Below, piece after piece: positions 1 to 8,041 of a stretch of 64,000 nucleotides of DNA; position 1 is the first letter of the stretch; the number at the start of each line of letters is the position of its first letter. This DNA comes from Clusia tigrina (taxonomy: Eukaryota; Arthropoda; Insecta; Diptera; Clusiidae). The stretch covers positions 108,236,542 to 108,300,541 of the forward strand of contig OV050032.1 in the NCBI GenBank assembly GCA_920105625.2. The letters run 5' to 3'. The notes beneath the pieces were generated by a model. That model did not search any database, had not been told where the DNA came from, and worked only from the letters and a program-made list of their open reading frames with translations. A program made the translations under genes and the position numbers.

Positions 1-46
1 NNNNNNNNNNNNNNNNNNNNNNNNNNNNNNNNNNNNNNNNNNNNNN
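1..46. other. Assembly gap (run of N)
   Basis: Forty-six unresolved bases. The gap cuts copy 0 of the virus inside NS1, so the left end of the viral array and any left host junction are not visible here. Confidence 0.99.
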
Positions 47-1216
47 CCACATTGATGTATTTAAAATATGGCTTATGGGAGCTGTTGGATGTTCTTTTAG
101 AAAATCAATTATTTTGTCTCCCTTTCCTCTCTTTTGACATTTGGTATCTGTTGTAACTGATTCGTTACAGATACTAATAACTTCATTATTGTTTTGTAAT
201 TGGGATCCAAAGGAGATTGGATTATAAATGTTGAACGAAAATTCGCTTCCGTCCACCATTCCTTCTTCGGCTTCTTGCAGATCTTGGAAAAATCGTATAC
301 ATCTAGTTTCACAACTTGGAAACCACGTTCCCCCGGCGATGTTATAGTATATGTACTCCCTGGAATCTTTCTGCAAATAGATTGACAGATTGATCCAGTG
401 CTGGAGCGTGAATTTCCAACTTGGAATAACGCGTCGAGCGAATCTTCTAGTGATACGTTCCTGGAAGCAGGAATTGAAGGAACATCGGCAGGAATTGTTG
501 GAGTAATTGCAGTCGTGGATGACATGGATGTGATTCCCGTGATGTGCGATGATGAGGATGGTCCCTGAAAATTTTCTACATAATTGTTGGTAATCCATGT
601 TGATGTTTCCAACGTCATAGATTGTTCCAAATACATCGTGGACCACTCGCTGTTTAATAGGATTATGATTAAATGCTTCAACGAATACTTGCCTAATTCT
701 TTCTTTTGGGCAAGAATTATTTTCTGTGCATACAGGAGGGAGTCCATCAACGTATGTAGAGATCGTTTCGCCTCGTACTGCTTCTGTTTCAAAGAGAGAG
801 AGATCAAAATCTCCAATGTTGTATTCGCATGAAGAAGGAATTCCTTTGTCCATAGCAGCATCACCAATGAAAGAAGCGAAATATGCGTTGAGTTCTCTGG
901 AAGAAGACTCGCCTTTTTCATTTCTGCTTCGACATCCAATTTCTTTTTTTTGGTCATCTCCTGATTGTCCTCTGCTTTCCTTTTCTTCCGTGTCTCCTTC
1001 ACTATCGTCTCCTCCACTGCTTGCGTATTCGGCATTACTGATACTTCTTCGTAATCGCTTAATCTTTGTCCAAGTTGAATCTCCTGCTCGTTTTCTGACT
1101 CCAATGGAGAATCGTCGTCTAATACTACTGGCTCGCGAATCGTCACTTTTTTCGTCGGTGCCATTTTCTTCACTTGAATAATTATACGAACACTCACTTT
1201 CGCTACTAGAATTCAT
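47..1216 (-). CDS. NS1: NS1, copy 0, partial: N-terminal 390 codons
   Basis: The start codon is at 1214-1216 on the minus strand, and the frame is open to the gap at base 46, ending at W390. The nickase domain (HUH H229-I-H231 and Y280-LQ-K283) is present; the SF3 helicase half lies beyond the gap. It carries the N18 and D75 alleles, the same combination as copy 7. Copy 0 forms an NS-to-NS inverted pair with copy 1. Whether the rest is intact cannot be seen. Confidence 0.9.
109..1164 (-). CDS. NS2: NS2, copy 0
   Basis: A complete 351-codon frame nested in NS1, starting at the ATG 52 nt inside NS1. It carries Thr instead of Lys in the basic cluster (residue 58), produced by the same base change that gives NS1 D75. 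The stop lies 62 nt before the gap, so this is the only complete gene in the partial copy. Confidence 0.8.
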   Translation of the reverse strand: MAPTKKVTIREPVVLDDDSPLESENEQEIQLGQRLSDYEEVSVMPNTQAVEETIVKETRKKRKAEDNQEMTKKKKLDVEAEMKKASLLPENSTHISLLSLVMLLWTKEFLLHANTTLEILISLSLKQKQYEAKRSLHTLMDSLLYAQKIILAQKKELGKYSLKHLIIILLNSEWSTMYLEQSMTLETSTWITNNYVENFQGPSSSSHITGITSMSSTTAITPTIPADVPSIPASRNVSLEDSLDALFQVGNSRSSTGSICQSICRKIPGSTYTITSPGERGFQVVKLDVYDFSKICKKPKKEWWTEANFRSTFIIQSPLDPNYKTIMKLLVSVTNQLQQIPNVKREERETK

Positions 1217-1243
1217 TTAAGTTACTTGAGAAATTTATTGCGC

Positions 1244-1250
1244 TTATATA
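1244..1250 (-). promoter_or_regulatory. NS promoter TATA box, copy 0
   Basis: TATATAA on the minus strand, 28-34 nt upstream of the copy 0 NS1 start, followed by GCGCAATAAATT. The upstream flank reads GACTAATTTT here, whereas copy 1 across the hairpin has GACTTATTTT. Confidence 0.7.
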
Positions 1251-1277
1251 CTCTTTTGCAAAATTAGTCGTTAACTA

Positions 1278-1505
1278 TGCGCAGTAAAAATAATAAAACA
1301 TTATGGCGACGACGACGACGACGTCGATGCCGACAGCGCAGTCAATAGTGGCAAAGCTGAATTTTCCATTCGGCAGCTATCGGCCGAAGGCCATGATATA
1401 GCTAAGCCATGAATAGGAAAATTCAGCTTTGCCACTATTGACTGCGCTGTCGGCATCGTCGTCGTCGTCGTCGTCGCCATAATGTTTTATTATTTTTACT
1501 GCGCA
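1278..1505. repeat. Terminal palindrome, NS/NS junction of copies 0 and 1 (228 nt, loop form A)
   Basis: A perfectly placed inverted repeat bounded by TGCGCA on both sides. The arms contain an AT block, a run of GAC/GTC triplets and GCCGACAGCGCAGTCAATAG. The roughly 50-nt central loop has nested palindromes: GGCC-GAA-GGCC inside ATAGCT/AGCTAT. Form A means the loop starts ATTCGGCAGC when read left to right. One arm mismatch occurs in the triplet tract (GACGTCGATG on the left against GACGACGATG). This is the viral terminal hairpin, shared by two genomes joined head to head. Confidence 0.92.
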
Positions 1506-1532
1506 TAGTTAACGACTTATTTTGCAAAAGAG

Positions 1533-1539
1533 TATATAA
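1533..1539 (+). promoter_or_regulatory. NS promoter TATA box, copy 1
   Basis: TATATAA lies 28-34 nt before the NS1 ATG. With the usual 25-30 nt spacing, transcription would begin only a few bases before the ATG, so the leader is predicted to be nearly absent. GCGCAGTAAATT follows the box; most other copies have GCGCAATAAATT. The CAGT core inside it resembles an arthropod initiator but lies too close to the TATA box to be the obvious start. Confidence 0.75.
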
Positions 1540-1566
1540 GCGCAGTAAATTTCTCAAGTAACTTAA

Positions 1567-3477
1567 ATGAATTCTAGTAGCGAAAGTGAGTGTTCGTATA
1601 ATTATTCAAGTGAAGAAGATGGCACCGACGAAAAAAGTGACGATTCGCGAGCCAGTAGTATTAGACGACGATTCTCCATTGGAGTCAGAAAACGAGCAGG
1701 AGATTCAACTTGGACAAAGATTAAGCGATTACGAAGAAGTATCAGTAATGCCGAATACGCAAGCAGTGGAGGAGACGATAGTGAAGGAGAAACGGAAGAA
1801 AAGGAAAGCAGAGGACAATCAGGAGATGACCAAAAAAAAGAAATTGGATGTCGAAGCAGAAATGAAAAAGGCGAGTCTTCTTCCAGAGAACTCAACGCAT
1901 ATTTCGCTTCTTTCATTGGTGATGCTGCTATGGACAAAGGAATTCCTTCTTCATGCGAATACAACATTGGAGATTTTGATCTCACTCTCTTTGAAACAGA
2001 AGCAGTACGAGGCGAAACGATCTCTACATACGTTGATGGACTCCCTCCTGTATGCACAGAAAATAATTCTTGCCCAAAAGAAAGAATTAGGCAAGTATTC
2101 GTTGAAGCATTTAATCATAATCCTATTAAACAGCGAGTGGTCCACGATGTATTTGGAACAATCTATGACGTTGGAAACATCAACATGGATTACCAACAAT
2201 TATGTAGAAAATTTTCAGGGACCATCCTCATCATCGCACATCACGGGAATCACATCCATGTCATCCACGACTGCAATTACTCCAACAATTCCTGCCGATG
2301 TTCCTTCAATTCCTGCTTCCAGGAACGTATCACTAGAAGATTCGCTCGACGCGTTATTCCAAGTTGGAAATTCACGCTCCAGCACTGGATCAATCTGTCA
2401 ATCTATTTGCAGAAAGATTCCAGGGAGTACATATACTATAACATCGCCGGGGGAACGTGGTTTCCAAGTTGTGAAACTAGATGTATACGATTTTTCCAAG
2501 ATCTGCAAGAAGCCGAAGAAGGAATGGTGGACGGAAGCGAATTTTCGTTCAACATTTATAATCCAATCTCCTTTGGATCCCAATTACAAAACAATAATGA
2601 AGTTATTAGTATCTGTAACGAATCAGTTACAACAGATACCAAATGTCAAAAGAGAGGAAAGGGAGACAAAATAATTGATTTTCTAAAAGAACATCCAACA
2701 GCTCCCATAAGCCATATTTTAAATACATCAATGTGGCTATCTTCGCAATTTCGGTTCTTTGACTTAAATTCTACTTTAATAAAAAATTGTATAAGAATAG
2801 TAAATAACTATATAAATAATTTAACTTTCCAGGAAATTTTTTTATATTTACAATCTGTTGAACCACAAAATTTAATTTTCAACGCACCAGTAGGTAATTT
2901 ATATAATTATTATTATTCTATTCAAGAATCAGTAAATATTTTAGATGACTTATTAAAATTTCAATTTTATAATGATTATAATGAAATAATAAAATTTTTA
3001 ATTAATTTATATAATGTTATTGATAAAAATATTCCTAAAAAAAATACTTTATTTATATTATCATCTCCAAATGCTGGTAAAAATTATTTTTTTGATACTT
3101 TTATTCATTTTTGTTTAAATTTTGGCCAAGTTGGCAATTTTAATCGTTATAGTTCTTTTCCATTAATGGAATGCGTTGACAAGAGAATAATTCTATGGAA
3201 CGAACCTATACTGGAGCCGTCAGCAACTGAAACATTAAAAATGTTATTTGGTGGAGATACTGTTGCAGCTAAAGTTAAATATTCAAATGATACTGTAGTC
3301 ATGCGAACACCAATTATTGTTCTATCAAATAACGATGTATTCCCAAATGATAAAGCTTTTAGATCTAGAATGTTTATTTATAAGTGGAGATCATGTAAAA
3401 ATTTAAAAAATTATAATAAAAAACCACATCCTTTGTCAAGTTATCATTTATTGAAAAAATATAATATATTACAATAA
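1567..3477 (+). CDS. NS1: NS1 nickase-helicase, copy 1
   Basis: This is the parvoviral replication initiator, expected to nick the terminal palindrome and unwind DNA in the nucleus. Residues 1-110 are a Ser/acidic/basic low-complexity region overlapping NS2. The HUH endonuclease follows with H229-I-H231, the tyrosine motif Y280-LQ-K283 and a cysteine cluster C236/C243/C245/C250. The SF3 helicase has Walker A near residues 499-506 (K505, then Asn where Ser/Thr is usual), Walker B I541-ILWNE546, motif B' around G562-K571, and sensor N588. The ATG has T at -3 and A at +4, a weak context that should let ribosomes reach NS2. Copy-specific changes are S140T, P500S next to Walker A, and Y610C. The stop codon lies within an AATAAA. 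The frame is full length and open; residual activity is unknown. Confidence 0.93.
   Translation: MNSSSESECSYNYSSEEDGTDEKSDDSRASSIRRRFSIGVRKRAGDSTWTKIKRLRRSISNAEYASSGGDDSEGETEEKESRGQSGDDQKKEIGCRSRNEKGESSSRELNAYFASFIGDAAMDKGIPSSCEYNIGDFDLTLFETEAVRGETISTYVDGLPPVCTENNSCPKERIRQVFVEAFNHNPIKQRVVHDVFGTIYDVGNINMDYQQLCRKFSGTILIIAHHGNHIHVIHDCNYSNNSCRCSFNSCFQERITRRFARRVIPSWKFTLQHWINLSIYLQKDSREYIYYNIAGGTWFPSCETRCIRFFQDLQEAEEGMVDGSEFSFNIYNPISFGSQLQNNNEVISICNESVTTDTKCQKRGKGDKIIDFLKEHPTAPISHILNTSMWLSSQFRFFDLNSTLIKNCIRIVNNYINNLTFQEIFLYLQSVEPQNLIFNAPVGNLYNYYYSIQESVNILDDLLKFQFYNDYNEIIKFLINLYNVIDKNIPKKNTLFILSSPNAGKNYFFDTFIHFCLNFGQVGNFNRYSSFPLMECVDKRIILWNEPILEPSATETLKMLFGGDTVAAKVKYSNDTVVMRTPIIVLSNNDVFPNDKAFRSRMFIYKWRSCKNLKNYNKKPHPLSSYHLLKKYNILQ
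1619..2674 (+). CDS. NS2: NS2 nested nonstructural protein, copy 1
   Basis: A 351-aa frame, +1 relative to NS1, starting 52 nt inside it. The ATG context (AAG before, G after) is strong, unlike that of NS1, so leaky scanning is the likely mechanism, as known for ambidensovirus NS1/NS2. The frame stays open to a GTG 33 nt upstream, which is not a plausible eukaryotic start. A Lys/Arg-rich stretch at residues 56-63 and 71-75 looks like a bipartite nuclear signal. A Ser/Thr-rich middle is followed by a more ordered C-terminus with WW and aromatic residues. No enzymatic motif was recognised; NS2 function in this group is poorly defined. Confidence 0.85.
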   Translation: MAPTKKVTIREPVVLDDDSPLESENEQEIQLGQRLSDYEEVSVMPNTQAVEETIVKEKRKKRKAEDNQEMTKKKKLDVEAEMKKASLLPENSTHISLLSLVMLLWTKEFLLHANTTLEILISLSLKQKQYEAKRSLHTLMDSLLYAQKIILAQKKELGKYSLKHLIIILLNSEWSTMYLEQSMTLETSTWITNNYVENFQGPSSSSHITGITSMSSTTAITPTIPADVPSIPASRNVSLEDSLDALFQVGNSRSSTGSICQSICRKIPGSTYTITSPGERGFQVVKLDVYDFSKICKKPKKEWWTEANFRSTFIIQSPLDPNYKTIMKLLVSVTNQLQQIPNVKREERETK

Positions 3478-3513
3478 AAAATAAAATTATAAATTTAAAT
3501 GTTGTGTTTTATT
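3447..3513. terminator. Convergent poly(A) signals between NS1 and VP, copy 1
   Basis: On the plus strand AATAAA occurs at 3473-3478, overlapping the NS1 stop, and again at 3480-3485. On the minus strand AATAAA occurs at 3508-3513 inside VP coding sequence and at 3447-3452, inside NS1 and 35 nt past the VP stop. The two transcripts should therefore overlap at their 3' ends. Equivalent blocks are at 8006-8072, 12183-12249, 16742-16808, 21061-21127, 25238-25304, 29653-29719 and 33947-34013. Confidence 0.75.
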
Positions 3514-5499
3514 TATAACATCATATTCTTCATCTTCATCTTCTTCATTTAAAATTGCATTTACTTTTCCATTATCGTCATCTGTAACGCCGAATAATGT
3601 TTGACCATCTGTGTAAGCTCTATCATAATTAGCACAAAAAGTTGCTTCTAAAGGCCAACTAACACTAAATCCTTTGCCAAATGCTGATGTAATATTACAT
3701 TTAATGTCTATTGAACATTCTACTTTCCAATAACATGCGCTATTTAAATAACTAGTTGAATTATCTGTTGGTTTTAATTGAGGAGTTGCAATTAACCCCA
3801 CATGTAATTGAGGTTGTGTATCATAACCGAATCCACCTCTTATTGGATGATATGTACCATATGATTCTATTGTTCTAGCATATACATCATTTATATTATT
3901 AATTACGATAGGTGTTGTTGCGCTTTTACTTAAACCTATATCTCCAGATATTGGTTTATTGCCAGCTTTAAAGAATTGTAGTACATGACTATGTGGTCTA
4001 ATTTTTGAAGAATGAACTTTATATTTTTGTCTCGTATATGGGACAAAATGTTCTTTACCACGTTTTATAAATCCACTTTTTGGTCTATATTCATAATTTG
4101 CAATTGGGATTCCTATTGATTGATTTATTAAAAACTGGTGAACTTTTTCATCCATTCTCACACTTCCTTTATCATGAATTATATATTCTGGATATTTGCC
4201 TTCATCTGGATTTCTTTCTCGGTTCCATTCATGGACAAAGTATTGTTCAATTGGTGTTGGAACACATAGTGCATTTGATGGAATGTGTTTATAATATTTT
4301 TGGTACATTTCAGTAACATCAATTGTTTCCAATCCAGTTACTCTCATCGGATCTGTTCCAGCTGAAGTATATTTTACATTTTTTCCATAAAATGTTTTAT
4401 TTAATCCTTCTGCTACCAATCCAATTGGTACATATTCTGAAGTTGCAGTTCCAGTCACAGTTGAACCAATGTCAAAAGCAGTACGAGTACCTAATGGAGT
4501 TACTTGGCATGTAACTTTCATTACTTCTGCAGTTGTCGGTAACATATCATATTCAGCTTCACTTAGATAAAAAGGTATAAAATCAACTGGAATTAGAGCT
4601 AAAGGTGTAGTAATTTGATCAATTGTTTGTGAAGTTTGAATGTTCTCAGTACTATAACCATAACTGACTAATATTTTGGTCTTTGAAAAATGCATATAAT
4701 TACTAGAACATGGTGTACTAGGTCTTATCCATGTGATACCCGTAGTAGAGGAATCTCCACTTCCTGTTGCACCCGATCGCGCCCCTGTATTCGGGCCACG
4801 ACCTGAACCACTTTGCTGATGAATATTTTCTTGATCAACATCCATATTAGAAGAAGCAGTATTAGGATGATTAGTTTTTTCAACGAATAAAGGATCGTGT
4901 TCAACACTTGAATCAGATTCACTATCTGGATCAGATCTTGGTCTCTTGGCGGGTGGTCCGTTATTGGTTCCGGCGCGGTTTGCATTAAAATCTCTTTCTA
5001 AAGCTTTATAATAGTATCCTCCAACTTTATAACTATCGTAGATTTGTTTACTTATTAATGCGTTTGCTTTAAATTCTTGAAAATTTCGATATCCGCCTTT
5101 ATCTGGTGTATCTTTTATACGTGCCCACTCTTGTGCAAAATGTCTTTCTCGTGAAGCATATATTAATTGAGGTAAAGTTTTCTCTTTTTCTCCTTGCATT
5201 CTAGGATATTGTACACCAAACACACTTTCAAAACCATATTTCAATGATAATCCAACAATTCCAGTTAATTCAGCTAATGATCCGTTTTTATGATAATCAG
5301 ATATAAATGAATTGATTGCAACACGATCAGCTTCTCTTATTTGTTCCTTTGTTATTGCTAATTCATATGTTAAATCGTGAATGTATGCATCAAAATCAAC
5401 TTCATCAACCGGTTCGTCGTCTTTGTATACTGTGTTGCCTGGCCCCAAGTAATTATGACCTGGAAATGTGTATCCGTCACTGCTATGATATAACACCAT
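3487..5499 (-). CDS. VP: VP capsid protein with PLA2 domain, copy 1
   Basis: The 670-aa structural protein. Parvoviral phospholipase A2, used for endosome escape, lies at the N-terminus: calcium loop Y17-LGPGN22, D37, catalytic pair H41-D42, Y45 and D58. KRPR at 185-188 is a nuclear-signal candidate. A Gly/Ser-rich linker (about 227-255) precedes the capsid jelly-roll region, which runs to the C-terminus. M219, just before the linker, could start a shorter capsid protein. The ATG context is strong (A at -3, G at +4). Alleles: I49, T214, V329, E433, D560, D598. The N-terminal half is type A, but D598 is otherwise seen only in copies 5 and 7, so this copy is a mosaic. Confidence 0.93.
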   Translation of the reverse strand: MVLYHSSDGYTFPGHNYLGPGNTVYKDDEPVDEVDFDAYIHDLTYELAITKEQIREADRVAINSFISDYHKNGSLAELTGIVGLSLKYGFESVFGVQYPRMQGEKEKTLPQLIYASRERHFAQEWARIKDTPDKGGYRNFQEFKANALISKQIYDSYKVGGYYYKALERDFNANRAGTNNGPPAKRPRSDPDSESDSSVEHDPLFVEKTNHPNTASSNMDVDQENIHQQSGSGRGPNTGARSGATGSGDSSTTGITWIRPSTPCSSNYMHFSKTKILVSYGYSTENIQTSQTIDQITTPLALIPVDFIPFYLSEAEYDMLPTTAEVMKVTCQVTPLGTRTAFDIGSTVTGTATSEYVPIGLVAEGLNKTFYGKNVKYTSAGTDPMRVTGLETIDVTEMYQKYYKHIPSNALCVPTPIEQYFVHEWNRERNPDEGKYPEYIIHDKGSVRMDEKVHQFLINQSIGIPIANYEYRPKSGFIKRGKEHFVPYTRQKYKVHSSKIRPHSHVLQFFKAGNKPISGDIGLSKSATTPIVINNINDVYARTIESYGTYHPIRGGFGYDTQPQLHVGLIATPQLKPTDNSTSYLNSACYWKVECSIDIKCNITSAFGKGFSVSWPLEATFCANYDRAYTDGQTLFGVTDDDNGKVNAILNEEDEDEEYDVINKTQHLNL

Positions 5500-5523
5500 A
5501 CTAACAGCAAAACCATTTTAAAA

Positions 5524-5534
5524 TTATTTAAATA
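5524..5534 (-). promoter_or_regulatory. VP promoter TATA-like element, copy 1
   Basis: TATTTAAATAA on the minus strand, about 25-35 nt upstream of the VP ATG. Further upstream, GCGCAATAAATT repeats the motif of the NS promoter in the opposite orientation relative to its gene. The 18-nt tandem duplication upstream has one mismatch here (TTTGCAACATT against TTAGCAACATT). Confidence 0.55.
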
Positions 5535-5645
5535 ATACCAATATGCGCAATAAATTATCTTAGCAACATTGTATTACTTTGCAACATTGTATTATACTGG
5601 TTTTTAACGTGCAACGTGACTTCATGTTTACGTTATAGTATTATA

Positions 5646-5873
5646 TGCGCAGTAAAAATAATAAAACATTATGGCGACGACGACGACGACGACGATGCCG
5701 ACAGCGCAGTCAATAGTGGCAAAGCTGAATTTTCCTATTCATGGCTTAGCTATATCATGGCCTTCGGCCGATAGCTGCCGAATGGAAAATTCAGCTTTGC
5801 CACTATTGACTGCGCTGTCGGCATCGTCGTCGTCGTCGTCGTCGCCATAATGTTTTATTATTTTTACTGCGCA
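5646..5873. repeat. Terminal palindrome, VP/VP junction of copies 1 and 2 (228 nt, loop form B)
   Basis: Same boundaries and arms as the other complete hairpins, but the loop is inverted: it starts TATTCATGGC instead of ATTCGGCAGC. The palindrome continues past TGCGCA into the two mirrored VP promoter regions, so the two full genomes on either side form one inverted repeat of about 8.7 kb. Confidence 0.92.
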
Positions 5874-5924
5874 TATAATACTATAACGTAAACATGAAGT
5901 CACGTTGCACGTTAAAAACCAGTA

Positions 5925-5960
5925 TAATACAATGTTGCTAAGTAATACAATGTTGCTAAG
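5925..5960 (+). repeat. 18-nt tandem duplication upstream of VP, copy 2
   Basis: Two adjacent exact copies of TAATACAATGTTGCTAAG. The element is present upstream of every VP gene in the array, 60-95 nt before the VP ATG. A role in the VP promoter is possible but not shown. Each unit contains an ATG followed by a stop three codons later (ATG TTG CTA AG). Confidence 0.8.
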
Positions 5961-5984
5961 ATAATTTATTGCGCATATTGGTAT

Positions 5985-5995
5985 TATTTAAATAA
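5985..5995 (+). promoter_or_regulatory. VP promoter TATA-like element, copy 2
   Basis: TATTTAAATAA, 25-35 nt before the VP ATG at 6020. If used with normal spacing, transcription would begin after the upstream ATG at 6003, which would avoid that uORF. A second candidate, CAGTATAATA at 5920-5929, would give a longer leader that includes it. Confidence 0.55.
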
Positions 5996-6002
5996 TTTTA
6001 AA

Positions 6003-6149
6003 ATGGTTTTGCTGTTAGTATGGTGTTATATCATAGCAGTGACGGATACACATTTCCAGGTCATAATTACTTGGGGCCAGGCAACACAGTATACAAAGAC
6101 GACGAACCGGTTGATGAAGTTGATTTTGATGCATACATTCACGATTTAA
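6003..6149 (+). CDS. Possible 48-aa upstream ORF overlapping VP, copy 2
   Basis: An ATG in strong context (AAA before, G after) lies 17 nt upstream of the VP start in another frame and stays open for 48 codons. The first 13 residues are very hydrophobic (MVLLLVWCYIIAV), resembling a signal or membrane segment. Translation depends on where the transcript starts. The same frame is present upstream of each VP, for example 5370-5516 (-), 14739-14885 (+), 19058-19204 (+) and 35870-36016 (-). It may be incidental, or it may tune VP initiation. Confidence 0.25.
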   Translation: MVLLLVWCYIIAVTDTHFQVIITWGQATQYTKTTNRLMKLILMHTFTI

Positions 6150-8032
6150 CATATGAATTAGCAATAACAAAGGAACAAATAAGAGAAGCTGATCGTGTTG
6201 CAATTAATTCATTTATATCTGATTATCATAAGAACGGATCATTAGCTGAATTAACTGGAATTGTTGGATTATCATTGAAATATGGTTTTGAAAGTGTGTT
6301 TGGTGTACAATATCCTAGAATGCAAGGAGAAAAAGAGAAAACTTTACCTCAATTAATATATGCTTCACGAGAAAGACATTTTGCACAAGAGTGGGCACGT
6401 ATAAAAGATACACCAGATAAAGGCGGATATCGGAATTTTCAAGAATTTAAAGCAAACGCATTAATAAGTAAACAAATCTACGATAGTTATAAAGTTGGAG
6501 GATACTATTATAAAGCTTTAGAAAGAGATTTTAATGCAAACCGCGCCGGAACCAATAACGGACCACCCGCCAAGAGACCAAGATCTGATCCAGATAGTGA
6601 ATCTGATTCAAGTGTTGAACACGATCCTTTATTCGTTGAAAAAACTAATCATCCTAATAGTGCTTCTTCTAATATGGATGTTGATCAAGAAAATATTCAT
6701 CAGCAAAGTGGTTCAGGTCGTGGCCCGAATACAGGGGCGCGATCGGGTGCAACAGGAAGTGGAGATTCCTCTACTACGGGTATCACATGGATAAGACCTA
6801 GTACACCATGTTCTAGTAATTATATGCATTTTTCAAAGACCAAAATATTAGTAAGTTATGGTTATAGTACTGAGAACATTCAAACTTCACAAACAATTGA
6901 TCAAATTACTACACCTTTAGCTCTAATTCCAGTTGATTTTATACCTTTTTATCTAAGTGAAGCTGAATATGATATGTTACCGACAACTGCAGAAGTAATG
7001 AAAGTTACATGCCAAGTAACTCCATTAGGTACTCGTACTGCTTTTGACATTGGTTCAACTGTGACTGGAACTGCAACTTCAGAATATGTACCAATTGGAT
7101 TGGTAGCAGAAGGATTAAATAAAACATTTTATGGAAAAAATGTAAAATATACTTCAGCTGGAACAGATCCGATGAGAGTAACTGGATTGGAAACAATTGA
7201 TGTTACTGAAATGTACCAAAAATATTATAAACACATTCCATCAAATGCACTATGTGTTCCAACACCAATTGAACAATACTTTGTCCATGAATGGAACCGA
7301 GAAAGAAATCCAGATGATGGCAAATATCCAGAATATATAATTCATGATAAAGGAAGTGTGAGAATGGATGAAAAAGTTCACCAGTTCTTAATAAATCAAT
7401 CAATAGGAATCCCAATTGTAAATTATGAATATAGACCAAAAAGTGGATTTATAAAACGTGGTAAAGAACATTTTGTCCCATATACGAGACAAAAATATAA
7501 AGTTCATTCTTCAAAAATTAGACCACATAGTCATGTACTACAATTCTTTAAAGCTGGCAATAAACCAATATCTGGAGATATTGGTTTAAGTAAAAGTGCA
7601 ACAACACCTATCGTAATTAATAATATAAATGATGTATATGCTAGAACAATAGAATCATATGGTACATATCATCCAATAAGAGGTGGATTCGGTTATGATA
7701 CACAACCTCAATTACATGTGGGGTTAATTGCAACTCCTCAATTAAAACCAACAGATAATTCAACTAGTTATTTAAATAGCGCATGTTATTGGAAAGTAGA
7801 ATGTTCAATAGAAATTAAATGTAATATTACATCAGCATTTGGCAAAGGATTTAGTGTTAGTTGGCCTTTAGAAGCAACTTTTTGTGCTAATTATGACAGA
7901 GCTTACACAGATGGTCAAACATTATTCGGCGTTACAGATGACGATAATGGAAAAGTAAATGCAATTTTAAATGAAGAAGATGAAGATGAAGAATATGATG
8001 TTATAAATAAAACACAACATTTAAATTTATAA
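6020..8032 (+). CDS. VP: VP capsid protein with PLA2 domain, copy 2
   Basis: Open over the full 670 codons with all PLA2 residues retained. Alleles: I49, S214, V329, D433, V467 (unique; others have Ala), D560, E598. S214 with D433 is the type B pairing of copies 5 and 7, but V329 and E598 follow type A, so this copy is a mosaic. At 7563-7588 it has the symmetric version of the 26-nt palindrome that is inverted in copy 4. Confidence 0.93.
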   Translation: MVLYHSSDGYTFPGHNYLGPGNTVYKDDEPVDEVDFDAYIHDLTYELAITKEQIREADRVAINSFISDYHKNGSLAELTGIVGLSLKYGFESVFGVQYPRMQGEKEKTLPQLIYASRERHFAQEWARIKDTPDKGGYRNFQEFKANALISKQIYDSYKVGGYYYKALERDFNANRAGTNNGPPAKRPRSDPDSESDSSVEHDPLFVEKTNHPNSASSNMDVDQENIHQQSGSGRGPNTGARSGATGSGDSSTTGITWIRPSTPCSSNYMHFSKTKILVSYGYSTENIQTSQTIDQITTPLALIPVDFIPFYLSEAEYDMLPTTAEVMKVTCQVTPLGTRTAFDIGSTVTGTATSEYVPIGLVAEGLNKTFYGKNVKYTSAGTDPMRVTGLETIDVTEMYQKYYKHIPSNALCVPTPIEQYFVHEWNRERNPDDGKYPEYIIHDKGSVRMDEKVHQFLINQSIGIPIVNYEYRPKSGFIKRGKEHFVPYTRQKYKVHSSKIRPHSHVLQFFKAGNKPISGDIGLSKSATTPIVINNINDVYARTIESYGTYHPIRGGFGYDTQPQLHVGLIATPQLKPTDNSTSYLNSACYWKVECSIEIKCNITSAFGKGFSVSWPLEATFCANYDRAYTDGQTLFGVTDDDNGKVNAILNEEDEDEEYDVINKTQHLNL

Positions 8033-8041
8033 TTTTATTTT

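Noticed and set aside
1586..1618. NS2 extended upstream to a GTG codon (362 aa)
   Set aside because: GTG is not a usual eukaryotic start; the first ATG in this frame, at 1619, has a strong context. The 351-aa form was annotated instead.
1602..2583. Antisense frames opposite NS1/NS2 (about 151, 82 and 61 codons), repeated in each copy
   Set aside because: They lie opposite a doubly coding region and are conserved only because the copies are nearly identical. No motif or promoter was recognised.
4080..5504. Alternative frames of about 62-86 codons within VP
   Set aside because: They are other-frame shadows of VP with biased, low-complexity composition and no family resemblance.
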